Translations under genes and position numbers: made by a program
From: Luidia sarsii
Lineage: Eukaryota > Echinodermata > Asteroidea > Paxillosida > Luidiidae
DNA: 64,000 nt
Direction of reading: 5' to 3'
Assembly: GCA_949987565.1 (NCBI GenBank)
Contig: OX465103.1
Span: forward strand, 20,593,280 to 20,657,279
The notes under the pieces: model-generated
Seen by the model: only the letters and a program-made list of their open reading frames with translations
Told to the model about the DNA's origin: nothing
Databases searched by the model: none
In this document: positions 57,601-64,000 of the stretch, piece after piece
How positions within the stretch are numbered: position 1 is the stretch's first letter
How the letters are laid out: the number at the start of each line of letters is the position of its first letter

Positions 57601-60158
57601 TCGTTCGGGTTGAGGTTCTTCATCGATGGCCTAAGACCAGACCGGTTTTGAGGCTCTTCCTAGAAGGCCTGGGTCAGACCGACCCAGTACACCAGCGCAG
57701 CCGCCTGCTCCAGGGTCTTCCATTCAAGTCAAAGCACCCACCGTCGACGAGTTGGGTCAGATCGTCGCAGTACACCAGCGCGGCCGCCTGCTCCCGGGTC
57801 TTTTATTCAAGCCAAAACACCCACCGTCAACAAGTCCTCGCCCTTTTACTGCCATCGCATCTCTCCAGTCAAGTTGGGCACCCACACAGGTCTCTAAAAC
57901 TTGTAATGTAAATGTTACTTTCATAAACTGTAATTTTGTTGAGAATTGCCTTATTTATTTTTGATTTTAATAAATTTCTGTAATTGTAGTTGCTGGTTAC
58001 CCTCCACTGACATTGTTATTCGTCTCTGTCGTGCCCTGGTTCTTTTTGTTGATTTTCTTTGAATTGGTCGCACGTAACAATTTGGAGCTGATGGTCTGTC
58101 ATATCATTATCAGCAAATCCTATAAACATAGACCACCCACTACGGAATAAATAATAGCAACGAACACGAAAGTGGTCAGCAAATGTTCAGTGCAGTTTCC
58201 GTTTGCCCCGTGGGTCAACGGCTGAAGTCTGGCGTCACTGCGGCGTCACTTGTCGCAAATTCTGGTGTTTTAGCCACTGCCCTCCGAATTCGGAGCCCAG
58301 GTGGTGTTGCTCCGAACCCGGCAACTCTATCCAAGTTTTAAGCGAAGACTCCTTTTCAGCCTATCACAAAACGATACGTAGCATGACAAAAACCACACAG
58401 AAGTCCGATTGTGCCAGGTTTTAATCGCCGGTACACAATGTGCTTGCTCTCAATTGATTTACTTCACAGGTATTTACGTTTAGACTCAAAATAATCAAGG
58501 TTTCTTTATTTTTTACAAACGTATATAATGTCAGAATTGAACCTTTACTTGAATCTCTCTCTGTCTGAGATTATCGCTATCTTGCGAGCCCATTGTAGAT
58601 GAATACTCCCCTTTTATGCCTGTGGTCTCTGAAATCAATATTGAAGTACCGTGCAGCTCAAATTGCTTTCAGAATGATCGTACGGCGTCCGAATTACAGC
58701 ACCGATCAATGCGTCATAGATTTCAGCAAAATATACATAAAATCGTTCCCCAAAACGATTGCAAGATCCTTGCTGTTATCCAAAGCTCTTTCGTCTCGCT
58801 CGAGGAAAATTGGCACTGCTCCTAAATTTGGTGCTCTGCCAAAACGTTCGGCAAGCGTGGAGCTGGGCAAACAATCGTTTGACCGACATATTTTATTAGT
58901 ATGGCAAAGAAAATTTGACTGGACTGGGGTTCGAACCCCATACCTCTCTGGCTTAACGTAGCGCTCAACAATCTGATCGATCCAGCCTATTTCTTTTAAT
59001 TCCCAATCTGTCAGTTACCCGTTACCTGGGTGGGGACGCGAGTCAGGAGCATTTCAAATTACCCAGAAGTTATCCTTTCTGTGGTTTTTGTTTTAAAAGA
59101 GGATTTTGCGACCGTGATTTTGACAACCACAACCCCAGGGTAGGGCTTCTATCGACCAATTCTGACAGACGGTGTACATAAATGTGACCCGGCACAGCAA
59201 CATGAGGAATATCCCACCAAAACACTTTTCGAGTAAACAACGCCTGAAGTCAAGGTATCTTCTCAATTCGATAAAAAATCTTCTTTTTTATTTTCGGAAA
59301 GTTAATGTATTGGAGGATCTTATGTCCAATGATTTTTCCGAAATCCGTCTCTAAATGTTGAAAAAACGAGGATTTCGGGGGAGTGTTTGTGTACTGTTTT
59401 CATGAAAGTGTAAAGTTCCTGCCTTTTTGAATGGCCGCTTTCGAGGAGTTAGACTTGTGCTGCTATATTGTGTCTGTACCAAATGAACGAGCGAAGTCCC
59501 CTTGTACTATTTACTACAAACTTCACACGGAAATAATTTTGATATCATTTGAAAGCTAATGGTATACTCTTTCACATCATTAGAAAATCTCAAAATCTCA
59601 AAAGTAGGGGTTATTCCTCTTTATGCTGTGCCGGGTCACAAATATTCCCAAACAGCCTGTTAAATGATAAATGAAGCCGTCCCCATTTCATTTGGGAAAA
59701 CTAAGGGAACCAACAAAGTTTTGAGTATTCATTGTACTGAGACATGTCGCCGCGTGGTGTGGGTACTTCGTTCTGGGGTAGAATTTCCCTATCACACGAC
59801 GTTAGTGACATTGGCTTCTATACATACGCAAACAAGCCACCTTAGTTTGGTGCAAAGGAATCACGGGGACATAGTGGGAATCCTTCAAGTCTCCTGACAT
59901 TGGGCAGAGTACATACTTGTGCAAAGCATAGCACAGACCATTCCCGCTAAAATGATGGAGGGGCACCAAAAAAGCTTAAGCTCTCCACCAATTGGTGCTA
60001 TCCAGATTCTCGAGCAAGCATACCTCCGAGTCGCCCAGTCTCTTGAAGTTGGGTTTCAAGTAGTAGACGATACCGTCCACAGCGCCCTCTAGGGTCACAC
60101 CCCTGAAGAACATGATGATGAGCATGACGTAGGGGTACATGGAGGTGAAATACACAAC
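48499..60158 (-). CDS. SLC6A1-like: SLC6A1 (GAT-1)-like Na+/Cl- dependent GABA transporter, 3' nine exons
   Basis: Secondary active transporter of the neurotransmitter:sodium symporter family in the plasma membrane, expected to take up GABA with Na+ and Cl-. The exons join to 380 residues plus stop, from TM5 to the C-terminus; about 238 N-terminal residues (TM1-4) lie outside the window. Exons (high to low): 60158-60024, 56280-56177, 55842-55718, 55037-54925, 53250-53119, 52105-52003, 51257-51157, 50347-50180, 48660-48499. All junctions are GT-AG and phases agree. Joined residues matching GAT-1 function sites: Gln 53 and Ser 57 (GAT-1 Q291, S295), Asn 89 and Ser 93 (N327, S331; chloride), Asp 157 and Ser 158 (D395, S396; Na2) and Thr 162 (T400). 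FCTMEGF after GLDSQ favours GAT-1 over the taurine/betaine/creatine branch. The C-tail ends ADGGPTPV and contains PPSY, with no GAT-1-like PDZ end. Introns are loaded with repeats. Confidence 0.93.
48731..49235 (+). repeat. 168-bp minisatellite, three copies, in the last intron
   Basis: GCATAGACAGTTAGCTGATG occurs at 48739, 48907 and 49075, exactly 168 apart. The first two units are near-identical; the third diverges after CTCAGCTCT. Confidence 0.93.
49640..50095 (+). repeat. 87-88-bp minisatellite in the last intron
   Basis: GATCCGGGTTACAAGGCCCA lies at 49751, 49839, 49926 (as CATCC) and 50013. Units also contain GGGGCATGTGGAGTTTTTGT and TGATGGAGGATGATTCTGTA. There is a shorter degenerate lead-in at 49650-49730. 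The minus-strand frame through it is a shadow. Confidence 0.93.
50180..50347 (-). CDS. SLC6A1-like: SLC6A1-like exon H (TM11-TM12)
   Basis: 168 bp, phase 0 to 0. [20 protein letters not shown], then [20 protein letters not shown], then [21 protein letters not shown] followed by PGSVKE parallels the GAT-1 end of TM12. Acceptor ATCCTGCAG, donor GTGAGT. Confidence 0.95.
51157..51257 (-). CDS. SLC6A1-like: SLC6A1-like exon G (TM10-TM11)
   Basis: 101 bp, phase 1 in, phase 0 out. Completes Gly, then [20 protein letters not shown] and [13 protein letters not shown]. Acceptor CTGCGCAG, donor GTAAAT. Confidence 0.94.
51425..51745 (+). repeat. (GGGAT)n / (GGATA)n pentamer array in an intron
   Basis: (GGGAT)n, then (GATAG)n-type, then (GGGAT)/(GGAAT) and finally (CGGGA) pentamers. 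It is related in unit to the 30641-31175 array and sits in the intron between exons F and G. Confidence 0.95.
52003..52105 (-). CDS. SLC6A1-like: SLC6A1-like exon F (TM10)
   Basis: 103 bp, phase 0 in, phase 1 out. [20 protein letters not shown] then [14 protein letters not shown]. Acceptor GGTTGACAG, donor GTAAGA. Confidence 0.95.
52300..52565 (+). repeat. Two partial SINE copies in tandem
   Basis: GGAGATATACGGCAGTTAAT ... CTCTGCAAAGACTAGA (52316-52372) is a SINE head. GGAGATATACAGCAGCTAAT ... CCGGCAAAGAGTAGTAAGAG, CGTTGGTTTAGTCC, TTCTTTGCC (52455-52558) is a second copy whose tRNA-like block is largely deleted. Confidence 0.7.
52685..52858 (+). mobile_element. Element with perfect 48-bp inverted repeats and a hammerhead-like core
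   Basis: The left arm 52685-52732 (AATATAAGAAGGTTTGCGGT ...) is the exact reverse complement of the right arm 52811-52858. The 78-bp loop carries CTGATGA at 52740-52746, a possible stem II (GGCCAG 52748-52753 with CTGGTC 52760-52765), GAAA at 52766-52769 and CGTC at 52770-52773. Then comes TTCTTTTCAAAACCAAACCT. It lies in the intron between exons E and F of the transporter. Confidence 0.75.
53119..53250 (-). CDS. SLC6A1-like: SLC6A1-like exon E (TM8 end, TM9)
   Basis: 132 bp, phase 0 to 0. [20 protein letters not shown] then [24 protein letters not shown]. The Thr in FCT corresponds to GAT-1 T400. Acceptor CTGGACAG, donor GTAAGG. Confidence 0.95.
53302..53552 (-). mobile_element. TGTGACCC MITE, short form, inverted
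   Basis: Left end TGTGACCCGGCACAGC; right end GTTGTGCCGGGTCAC followed by TAATG (one terminal base lost). 251 bp, opposite internal orientation to the 6016 copy. It starts 51 bp upstream (gene sense) of exon E. Confidence 0.88.
53757..53915 (+). mobile_element. Diverged relative of the 52685-52858 inverted-repeat element
   Basis: GGAAGTTTGCGGTGACACCA TG on the left and CACGGTGTCACTGTAAACCTCC on the right form imperfect arms, extended by TATGGCTCTGAAA / TTTCAGAGCCATA. The centre (ACTCCTGACAACGGGAAGAG ...) has lost the hammerhead-like words. Confidence 0.65.
54060..54905 (-). repeat. 105-bp minisatellite in an intron, about eight copies
   Basis: The unit contains CCCTGCAAACCTTGCTTGAC, ACGATTTACCATGTATAAAA and CACGTGTCACTAGCCAATGA. 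Exact 105-base spacing (54506, 54611, 54716, 54821) holds in the right half; units at the left are diverged and some shortened. 105 is 35 codons, so the minus-strand frame of exon D stays open through about seven units. Confidence 0.93.
54925..55037 (-). CDS. SLC6A1-like: SLC6A1-like exon D (EL4b, TM8 start)
   Basis: 113 bp, phase 1 in, phase 0 out. [17 protein letters not shown] is the family signature, followed by [20 protein letters not shown]. Asp and Ser of the Na2 site are present. Acceptor TATTATAG, donor GTGAGC. The reading frame stays open far into the following intron. Confidence 0.95.
55200..55425 (-). mobile_element. Penelope-like 3'-UTR fragment, minus orientation
   Basis: Near-collinear with 13740-13985 in reverse: on the minus strand CTACCAGCTTCACTCTTTGT, CTCATCCGTGTCCTATTCAC, TACATGTATCTGTTTTGTCC, GTCCTGCTAGGATCGAAACA, TCAGGCCCAC. 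It ends TTGTATATCACC. It lies between exons C and D. Confidence 0.55.
55427..55495 (+). repeat. 23-bp AT-rich tandem repeat, three copies
   Basis: GATTAATTAAAGAGATTAAT TAA repeated three times directly beside the Penelope-like fragment. Confidence 0.93.
55718..55842 (-). CDS. SLC6A1-like: SLC6A1-like exon C (TM7, start of EL4)
   Basis: 125 bp, phase 2 in, phase 1 out. Completes Lys, then [20 protein letters not shown] and [21 protein letters not shown]. The NSGTS block keeps the chloride-coordinating Asn and Ser. NVT is a potential N-glycosylation site in extracellular loop 4. Donor GTAGAT. Confidence 0.94.
56102..56152 (-). mobile_element. TGTGACCC element, 5' stub only
   Basis: TGTGACCCGGCACAGCATAA then TTTTGAGATTTTGAGGTTTT, followed by unrelated sequence. 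A truncated copy of about 50 bp ending 25 bases beyond the 3' edge of exon B. Confidence 0.75.
56177..56280 (-). CDS. SLC6A1-like: SLC6A1-like exon B (TM6)
   Basis: 104 bp, phase 0 in, phase 2 out. [20 protein letters not shown] then [14 protein letters not shown]. It carries the unwound TM6 core with Gln and Ser of the chloride/sodium sites. One difference from GAT-1 in SYGLGLGS is the first Leu, which is Thr here. Acceptor TTTGTCAG, donor GTAAGA. Confidence 0.94.
56290..57059. other. Intron A-B sequence left of the LTR; nothing recognised
   Basis: Intronic spacer with a short (CTTC)n-like patch near 56500-56535. No exon was found between 56290 and 57059. Confidence 0.4.
57060..58079 (+). 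mobile_element. Probable LTR (about 1.02 kb) with polypurine tract upstream
   Basis: Starts TGTTACAGGTGGGACTTTGT and ends GCACGTAACA, so it has TG...CA ends with short inverted TGTTAC/GTAACA. A purine run AAGGGGGGAAGA immediately precedes it (57046-57058), as expected of a polypurine tract before a 3' LTR. Inside are TATATAATAAG near 57249 and AATAAA near 57969. It is followed by ATTTGGAGCTGATGG, which could be a primer-binding site but is unproven. There is no gag or pol coding beside it and no clear target duplication. It lies in the intron between exons A and B. Confidence 0.55.
57342..57465 (+). repeat. 30-bp tandem repeat inside the LTR, four copies
   Basis: GCCCACAACCTTCATCATTC CAAGCCTGCT repeated about four times with single-base variation; GCCCACA recurs at 57342, 57373, 57403 and 57433. 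It encodes repeats in all frames; not a gene. Confidence 0.92.
58080..58894. other. Intron A-B sequence; nothing recognised
   Basis: No SLC6 exon, RNA gene or repeat recognised between the LTR and the next SINE. Confidence 0.4.
58895..59080 (-). repeat. tRNA-promoter SINE with a perfect B box, minus orientation
   Basis: On the minus strand: head GCTCCTGACTCGCGTCCCCA, CCCAGGTAACGG; A box region lost (GGATCGATCAGATTGTTGAG). B box GGGTTCGAACCCCAG at about 58924-58940, then TCCAGTCAAATTTTCTTTGC CA. Confidence 0.75.
59183..59640 (+). mobile_element. TGTGACCC element, long form
   Basis: TGTGACCCGGCACAGCAACA to TATGCTGTGCCGGGTCACA, 458 bp. It carries the extra about 200-bp internal segment (TCCGAAATCCGTCTCTAAAT, GGCCGCTTTCGAGGAGTTAG, CCAAATGAACGAGCGAAGTC) between GGAGGAT and ATTTTGATATCATTTGAAAG. 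Confidence 0.9.
59641..60023. other. Intron sequence beside exon A; nothing recognised
   Basis: Intronic DNA immediately 3' (gene sense) of exon A. No extra exon seen. Confidence 0.4.
60024..60158 (-). CDS. SLC6A1-like: SLC6A1-like exon A (TM5, start of EL3)
   Basis: 135 bp, phase 0 to 0. Begins [18 protein letters not shown] and ends LGDSE. Acceptor TTCCAACAG before it, donor GTATGC after it. It matches the TM5/loop-3 exon of GAT-1 (RGVTL, NF.KL.DSE). The preceding exon was not found to the right within the window. Confidence 0.92.
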
Positions 60159-60281
60159 CTGTTGGAAGACAGAATTAAAAAACGGGCGGGAGACATTAGC
60201 GGCAAGGACAACAAATAATCTGACCATCTTTTCATGCAAATGGTACAAGTTCACCAAGTTTATGTGTATTGAATATCTATT

Positions 60282-60730
60282 TGTGACCCGGCACAGCATA
60301 ATGAGAAATAATCCCCACTTTTGGGATTTTGAGATTTTCTAATGATGTGAAAGAGTATACCATTAGCTTTCGAATGATATCAAAATTATTTCCGTATGAA
60401 CTTTGTTGTAAGTAGTACAAGGGAACTTCGCTCGTTCATTTGGCACCAGACACAATATAGCAGCACCATTCTAACTCCTCAAAAGCGGCCATTCAAAAAG
60501 GCAGGAACTTTATATTTTCATGAAAACAGTACAAAAACACTCCCCCGAAATCCTCGTTTTTTCAACATTTAGAGACGGATTTCGGAAAAATCCTTTGAAC
60601 ATAATATCCTCCAATACATTAACCTTTTGAAAATACGAAAAAAACAAAAATTGATTTTTAATCAAATTGAGAAGATACTTTGACGTCAGACGTTATTTAC
60701 TCGAAAAGTGTTTTGGTGGGACATTCCTCA
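60282..60730 (-). mobile_element. TGTGACCC element, long form, right terminus missing
   Basis: Starts TGTGACCCGGCACAGCATAA and carries the long internal segment in inverted orientation. It ends at GGTGGGACATTCCTCA without the GCTGTGCCGGGTCACA terminus. It lies 124 bases upstream (gene sense) of exon A. Confidence 0.88.
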
Positions 60731-60844
60731 CAAATATCACAAATATCCGGTAGCTTGCCAAAGTTGTATTTTAGAGTGAACGCCCAATATTCGAATGCAA
60801 TAACTATCGTGTGGAGCAAATGATTACGGTTGGAAAATTGGATT

Positions 60845-61301
60845 TGTGACCCGGCACAGCAACATGAGGAATATCCCACCAAAACACTTTTCGAGTAAAC
60901 AACGCCTGAAGTCAAAGTATCTTCTCAATTCGGTTTAAAAAAAATTGTATTTTCGGAAAGTTAATGTATTGGAGGATATTATGTCCAAATGATTTTTCCG
61001 AAATCCGTCTCTAAATGTTGAAAAAACGAGGATTTCGGGGGAGTGTTTATGTACTGTTTTCATGAAAATGTAAGTTCCTGCCTTTTTGAATGGCCGCTTT
61101 CGAGGAGTTAGACTGGTGCTGCTATATTGTGTCTGGTACCAAATGAACGAGCGAAGTCCCCTTGTACTATTTACAACAATAATTCACACGGAAATAATTT
61201 TGATATCATTTGAAATCTAATGGTATACTCTTTCACATCATTAGAAAATCTCAAAATCTCAAAAGTGGGGGTTATTCCTCAATATACTGTGCCGGGTGAC
61301 A
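60845..61301 (+). mobile_element. TGTGACCC element, long form, head-to-head with its neighbour
   Basis: TGTGACCCGGCACAGCAACA to ACTGTGCCGGGTGACA (one TIR change), 457 bp. It is inverted relative to 60282-60730 and separated from it by 114 bases. Confidence 0.88.
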
Positions 61302-62639
61302 TTTAACCAGGCATGAATTCAAATGCTGAGCTGAGCAGATTTGTCTTGCTGGAACAGTTTTATGTAAAAGTGGCCCTGTCCTGCGATCAATCCATGAAAG
61401 GGGGTTCATGCTTTCAGTGCTCTTATCAGAGAGGTTTTTTTTCTAACCACCGAGGAATATGAAATCACAATTTCCTCCTATAGACCCTTCTTACTGACGT
61501 CACGTTGCTTCTAGAAACAGCGAGATCCGCCATCTTGGAGTACACACATACGCTTTTGCTCGCACGTTTGTGTTCGTTTAACGTTACGTTAGTCGTGCAC
61601 CATGACGAATTCGAATGCTGCACGGTCGGCTTATTACAGTTCTCTCGACATTCTCGGCTTTATTGCTGGAATAGATCCGTACACAATTAACCCGCGACAA
61701 CCATTTCGTCCATCTTTTTAGCAAAAGTGTACGAGTTGCGTCACCTTCTCTTGTCAGTACAGCGGGTAAACGATAAAAAGATTTCTTATCACGATCCCCC
61801 TGCTTCCACAGCCAAGGACAGCGCAAAAGTTAATCATCTTTCAACAAAACAAGTACCTCCAATCCATGGTACAACCACGGAGGAATAAAAAGAGATTCCT
61901 CCATGGCACAACTAGTAATTAATACTAGTAAAAAGTAGCAGTAGAAGTAGTAGTAGTACAACTACGACGAGTTCAAAAGTTGACGCCGTGCATGTGGAGT
62001 TGTTTGTAAGCACAGCTGACTTAGTAACGGCGGTGACGTGCTCATGTGTGTAATCCAAGATGGCCGATAAACAAAACCGTGACGTCATCGAAGACGGGTC
62101 TATAGGCTCAGAGCCTACAATAAATTGTGCACTTCCAAAGTTGTATGATACAGTTTCGCTGTAACACAGGGAAGACTTATTGTAAAGGGCTCGAGTGCGT
62201 AGCACCAAATGCGCACTAACGGTTCTCCAATCGGAACAACCGTCACAGACCAAAAAATACCGGGACACCAGAATGTGACCGGTTATTTAACTCATACAGG
62301 AATCCGACCAAGTCTCTGTGGGTGATGTCATCCCTGGGGGCCTATTTGGTTCAGCCATCACTGGGGGCCACATTAACCATTTGTCTATCACACAACAGGT
62401 GAGCGACGCAGCTGGTAGAAAGGGTTATCACACGCCAACGATCGGTGCACAGTGGTCATATCTACCAACACTTCGCCACCACGCGGTGTGGGCAGACAAA
62501 GGGTTAATTCCGGCTATGACCCCAATGCTTGGAAAGAAAACACACACTGAAGGCCCGCTCGGCTTCGTATGTTATCGTGAAGCACATGCCGTAGCTGAAT
62601 GGAAATAGTAAAGCTGCAGTGCGAATAAGTCTTGTAAAA
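61302..62639. other. No SLC6 exon or other gene recognised
   Basis: This should be upstream intron of the transporter. Translating both strands I found no TM1-4 signature such as GNVWRFPY. A plus-strand frame at 62318-62608 has no recognised domain. Confidence 0.4.
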
Positions 62640-62895
62640 CTTTAACTTGAAATATAAAAAAAAACATTGATTTGCATGACCTGGATTTGAACCCTGACCA
62701 CTTGTTTGACGTACCAGCGCTCTACTACCTAAGCTATCCAGCCCTCAGATGGTGGCCTTTCCAAATAGGCAACTATATTTGCTAAGTGTGGGGACGCGGG
62801 TGCGTTTTACCCGTGGTTTACTCACTAACTGCCGTATAGGATCACACCACAAATTTTCTTCAAATGCAACCATGAGTTTGCTGCAAACCCGGCTA
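62640..62895 (-). repeat. tRNA-promoter SINE, minus orientation
   Basis: On the minus strand: head CATTTGAAGAAAATTTGTGG, TGTGATCCTATACGGCAGTT; then TTGCCTATTTGGAAAGGCCA, CCATCTGAGGGC; A box ATAGCTTAGGTAGTAG; GAGCGCTGGTACGTC; B box GGGTTCAAATCCAGG. The 3' body differs after the B box. Confidence 0.8.
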
Positions 62896-63307
62896 CAGCA
62901 GATCGGGATTAATTCTGTTTATTCAGTACTTTGAAGCACCGTAATGTGTCTGTTTCCGTGGGACATGAGTTTAAGACAACTGCTTAAAATCATTCTATGG
63001 GGGTTTGCCCTAATTTACCTTTTTTAAAGTTTAGTTAAGTTTATTTCTTTTCCACAGCATCAACCAACAAAGCACATATCACAGAATGTACATCACAAAG
63101 AATGAGTAGGCAAAAATGATAGGGAAAGAACTGGCACATTAAGTGATAACTTAATATAAAATCAACGAATGCGATACTGCAGAGGGACCCATCAAGAAGC
63201 ATAGCTTTTAAGTGATGTGCACCATTGCAACACTTAAACTGAGCCGGAAAAGGAATGCTCATGCTAATTTAGACCGTAAACCGGCAGGGAGAGGGCTCAA
63301 TGCAAGT
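62896..63307. other. No gene seen
   Basis: Spacer up to the assembly gap. Nothing recognised. Confidence 0.4.
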
Positions 63308-63507
63308 NNNNNNNNNNNNNNNNNNNNNNNNNNNNNNNNNNNNNNNNNNNNNNNNNNNNNNNNNNNNNNNNNNNNNNNNNNNNNNNNNNNNNNNNNNNNN
63401 NNNNNNNNNNNNNNNNNNNNNNNNNNNNNNNNNNNNNNNNNNNNNNNNNNNNNNNNNNNNNNNNNNNNNNNNNNNNNNNNNNNNNNNNNNNNNNNNNNNN
63501 NNNNNNN
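63308..63507. other. Assembly gap (200 N)
   Basis: Exactly 200 N, a placeholder of unknown true size. An exon of the transporter could be hidden here or beyond the window edge. Confidence 0.99.
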
Positions 63508-63904
63508 TTCGATGAGAACCTTATTTCTTTGGGTTATTTTTTTTTTCTCATCTCGGGGCGCCGAGTGTAGTGCGGGCCTGCGCCGGTGTCCCAGGCCGCT
63601 TCTCAGTGCGCCGGTGACGGCCTCCGATCGCAGGCGGTCCTGGAGAGGCCACGAGCGGACTCACCTATAGCCCATTCCGTAGACAAATTTGGTGTATAAT
63701 CTTTGGTTGCGAGCATCATGCAGTCCTCGAGTGTATATACACGGCGCTTGAGACACGCCACCGCGCTCAAATTCCTTATCGAAAACAAGAATTATTCGCT
63801 GGCTACTTTTTTGCGGCTTCCGTTCTGTGCGTGCCTTCCTAAGAGACCCAGGCTAGGTATTGTGCTTGAAATCGGTTTGGAGTGAGGCGATCCGTGGCTA
63901 CTGG
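63508..63904. other. GC-rich stretch, no exon confirmed
   Basis: GC-rich for about 130 bases after the gap. A minus-strand donor-like GGCTATAG/GTGAGT lies at 63658-63672, preceded by an open frame, but its translation does not match SLC6 TM1-4. Not called. Confidence 0.3.
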
Positions 63905-63985
63905 GGCCGCTCTCAAACACATTCCACCCTGCTGAGATCGGGACGCCAGGCCCTTCACTTTTGTTTTCGGATTTTTATATCATAG
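63905..63985 (+). repeat. Diverged relative of the Penelope-like terminal module
   Basis: CCTGCTGAGATCGGGACGCC AGGCCC followed by a T-rich tail resembles CCTGCTAGGATCGAAACGTC AGGCCC of the better copies. Weak. Confidence 0.3.
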
Positions 63986-64000
63986 GTCTGTCTATTCGTC

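Noticed and set aside
58915..58985. Possible functional tRNA gene (perfect B box)
   Set aside because: The A box and acceptor stem are lost and the SINE head and body flank it, so it is a SINE copy.
63603..63788. Candidate upstream exon of the transporter with a GTGAGT donor
   Set aside because: Translation (CMMLATKDYTPNLSTEWAIG) does not match TM1-4 of any SLC6 protein.

Overview
The window looks like nuclear DNA of a marine invertebrate, most likely a non-vertebrate deuterostome. I lean towards an echinoderm or hemichordate, but this is inference. The reasons are GT-AG introns, a GAT-1-type GABA transporter split into small phase-matched exons, a GPR61/62-like receptor on one GC-rich exon, many APE-type LINE relics, tRNA-promoter SINEs, palindromic MITEs, abundant minisatellites, and frequent AGGCCTA motifs. 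There is no prokaryotic operon, CRISPR array or viral gene block. Two 200-base N runs are assembly gaps.

Only two host protein-coding genes are well supported, both on the minus strand. (1) At 33164-34540 is an apparently intronless class A GPCR resembling GPR61/GPR62. It lacks the amine-binding Asp3.32 and shares C-tail motifs with that orphan family. (2) At 48499-60158 are the last nine coding exons of an SLC6A1 (GAT-1)-like Na+/Cl--dependent GABA transporter, from TM5 to the stop codon. The exons covering roughly 238 N-terminal residues were not found and should lie beyond the right edge. Every splice junction seen is GT-AG, and the nine exons join into a 380-residue open frame.

Layout: 1-2.6 kb, a decayed LINE on the minus strand with an ORF1p-like fragment. 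3.2-7 kb, a PIF/Harbinger-type MITE, a tRNA SINE interrupted by a second MITE family (TIR TGTGACCCGGCACAGC), and a degraded dispersed repeat. 7.1-9.7 kb, a LINE with a long intact RT frame. 10.7-12.4 kb, pyrimidine then purine minisatellites around a gap. 12.9-14 kb, Penelope-like 3' ends. 16.5-18.3 kb, a pyrimidine tract and a minisatellite. 18.7-21.6 kb, a LINE nested inside a TGTGACCC element. 22-32 kb, mostly simple repeats, including (GGAAT)n at 30.65-31.17 kb. 33-34.5 kb, the GPCR. 36.6-37.2 kb, an apparently identical 299-bp tandem duplication. 38-48 kb, SINEs, palindromic elements and a Harbinger relic, with 41.9-45.9 kb essentially featureless. 48.5-60.2 kb, the transporter, whose introns are packed with minisatellites, MITEs, an LTR and a 48-bp perfect inverted repeat enclosing a hammerhead-like core. 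60.3-61.3 kb, two head-to-head long MITEs.

The two genes need not work together, although both belong to families studied mainly in nervous tissue. The more unusual signals are in the repeats: datable nested insertions, a conserved SINE in which the tRNA-like promoter sits internally, and the GAAACGTC-bearing Penelope/hammerhead-like modules. I found no convincing wholly new multi-gene system.
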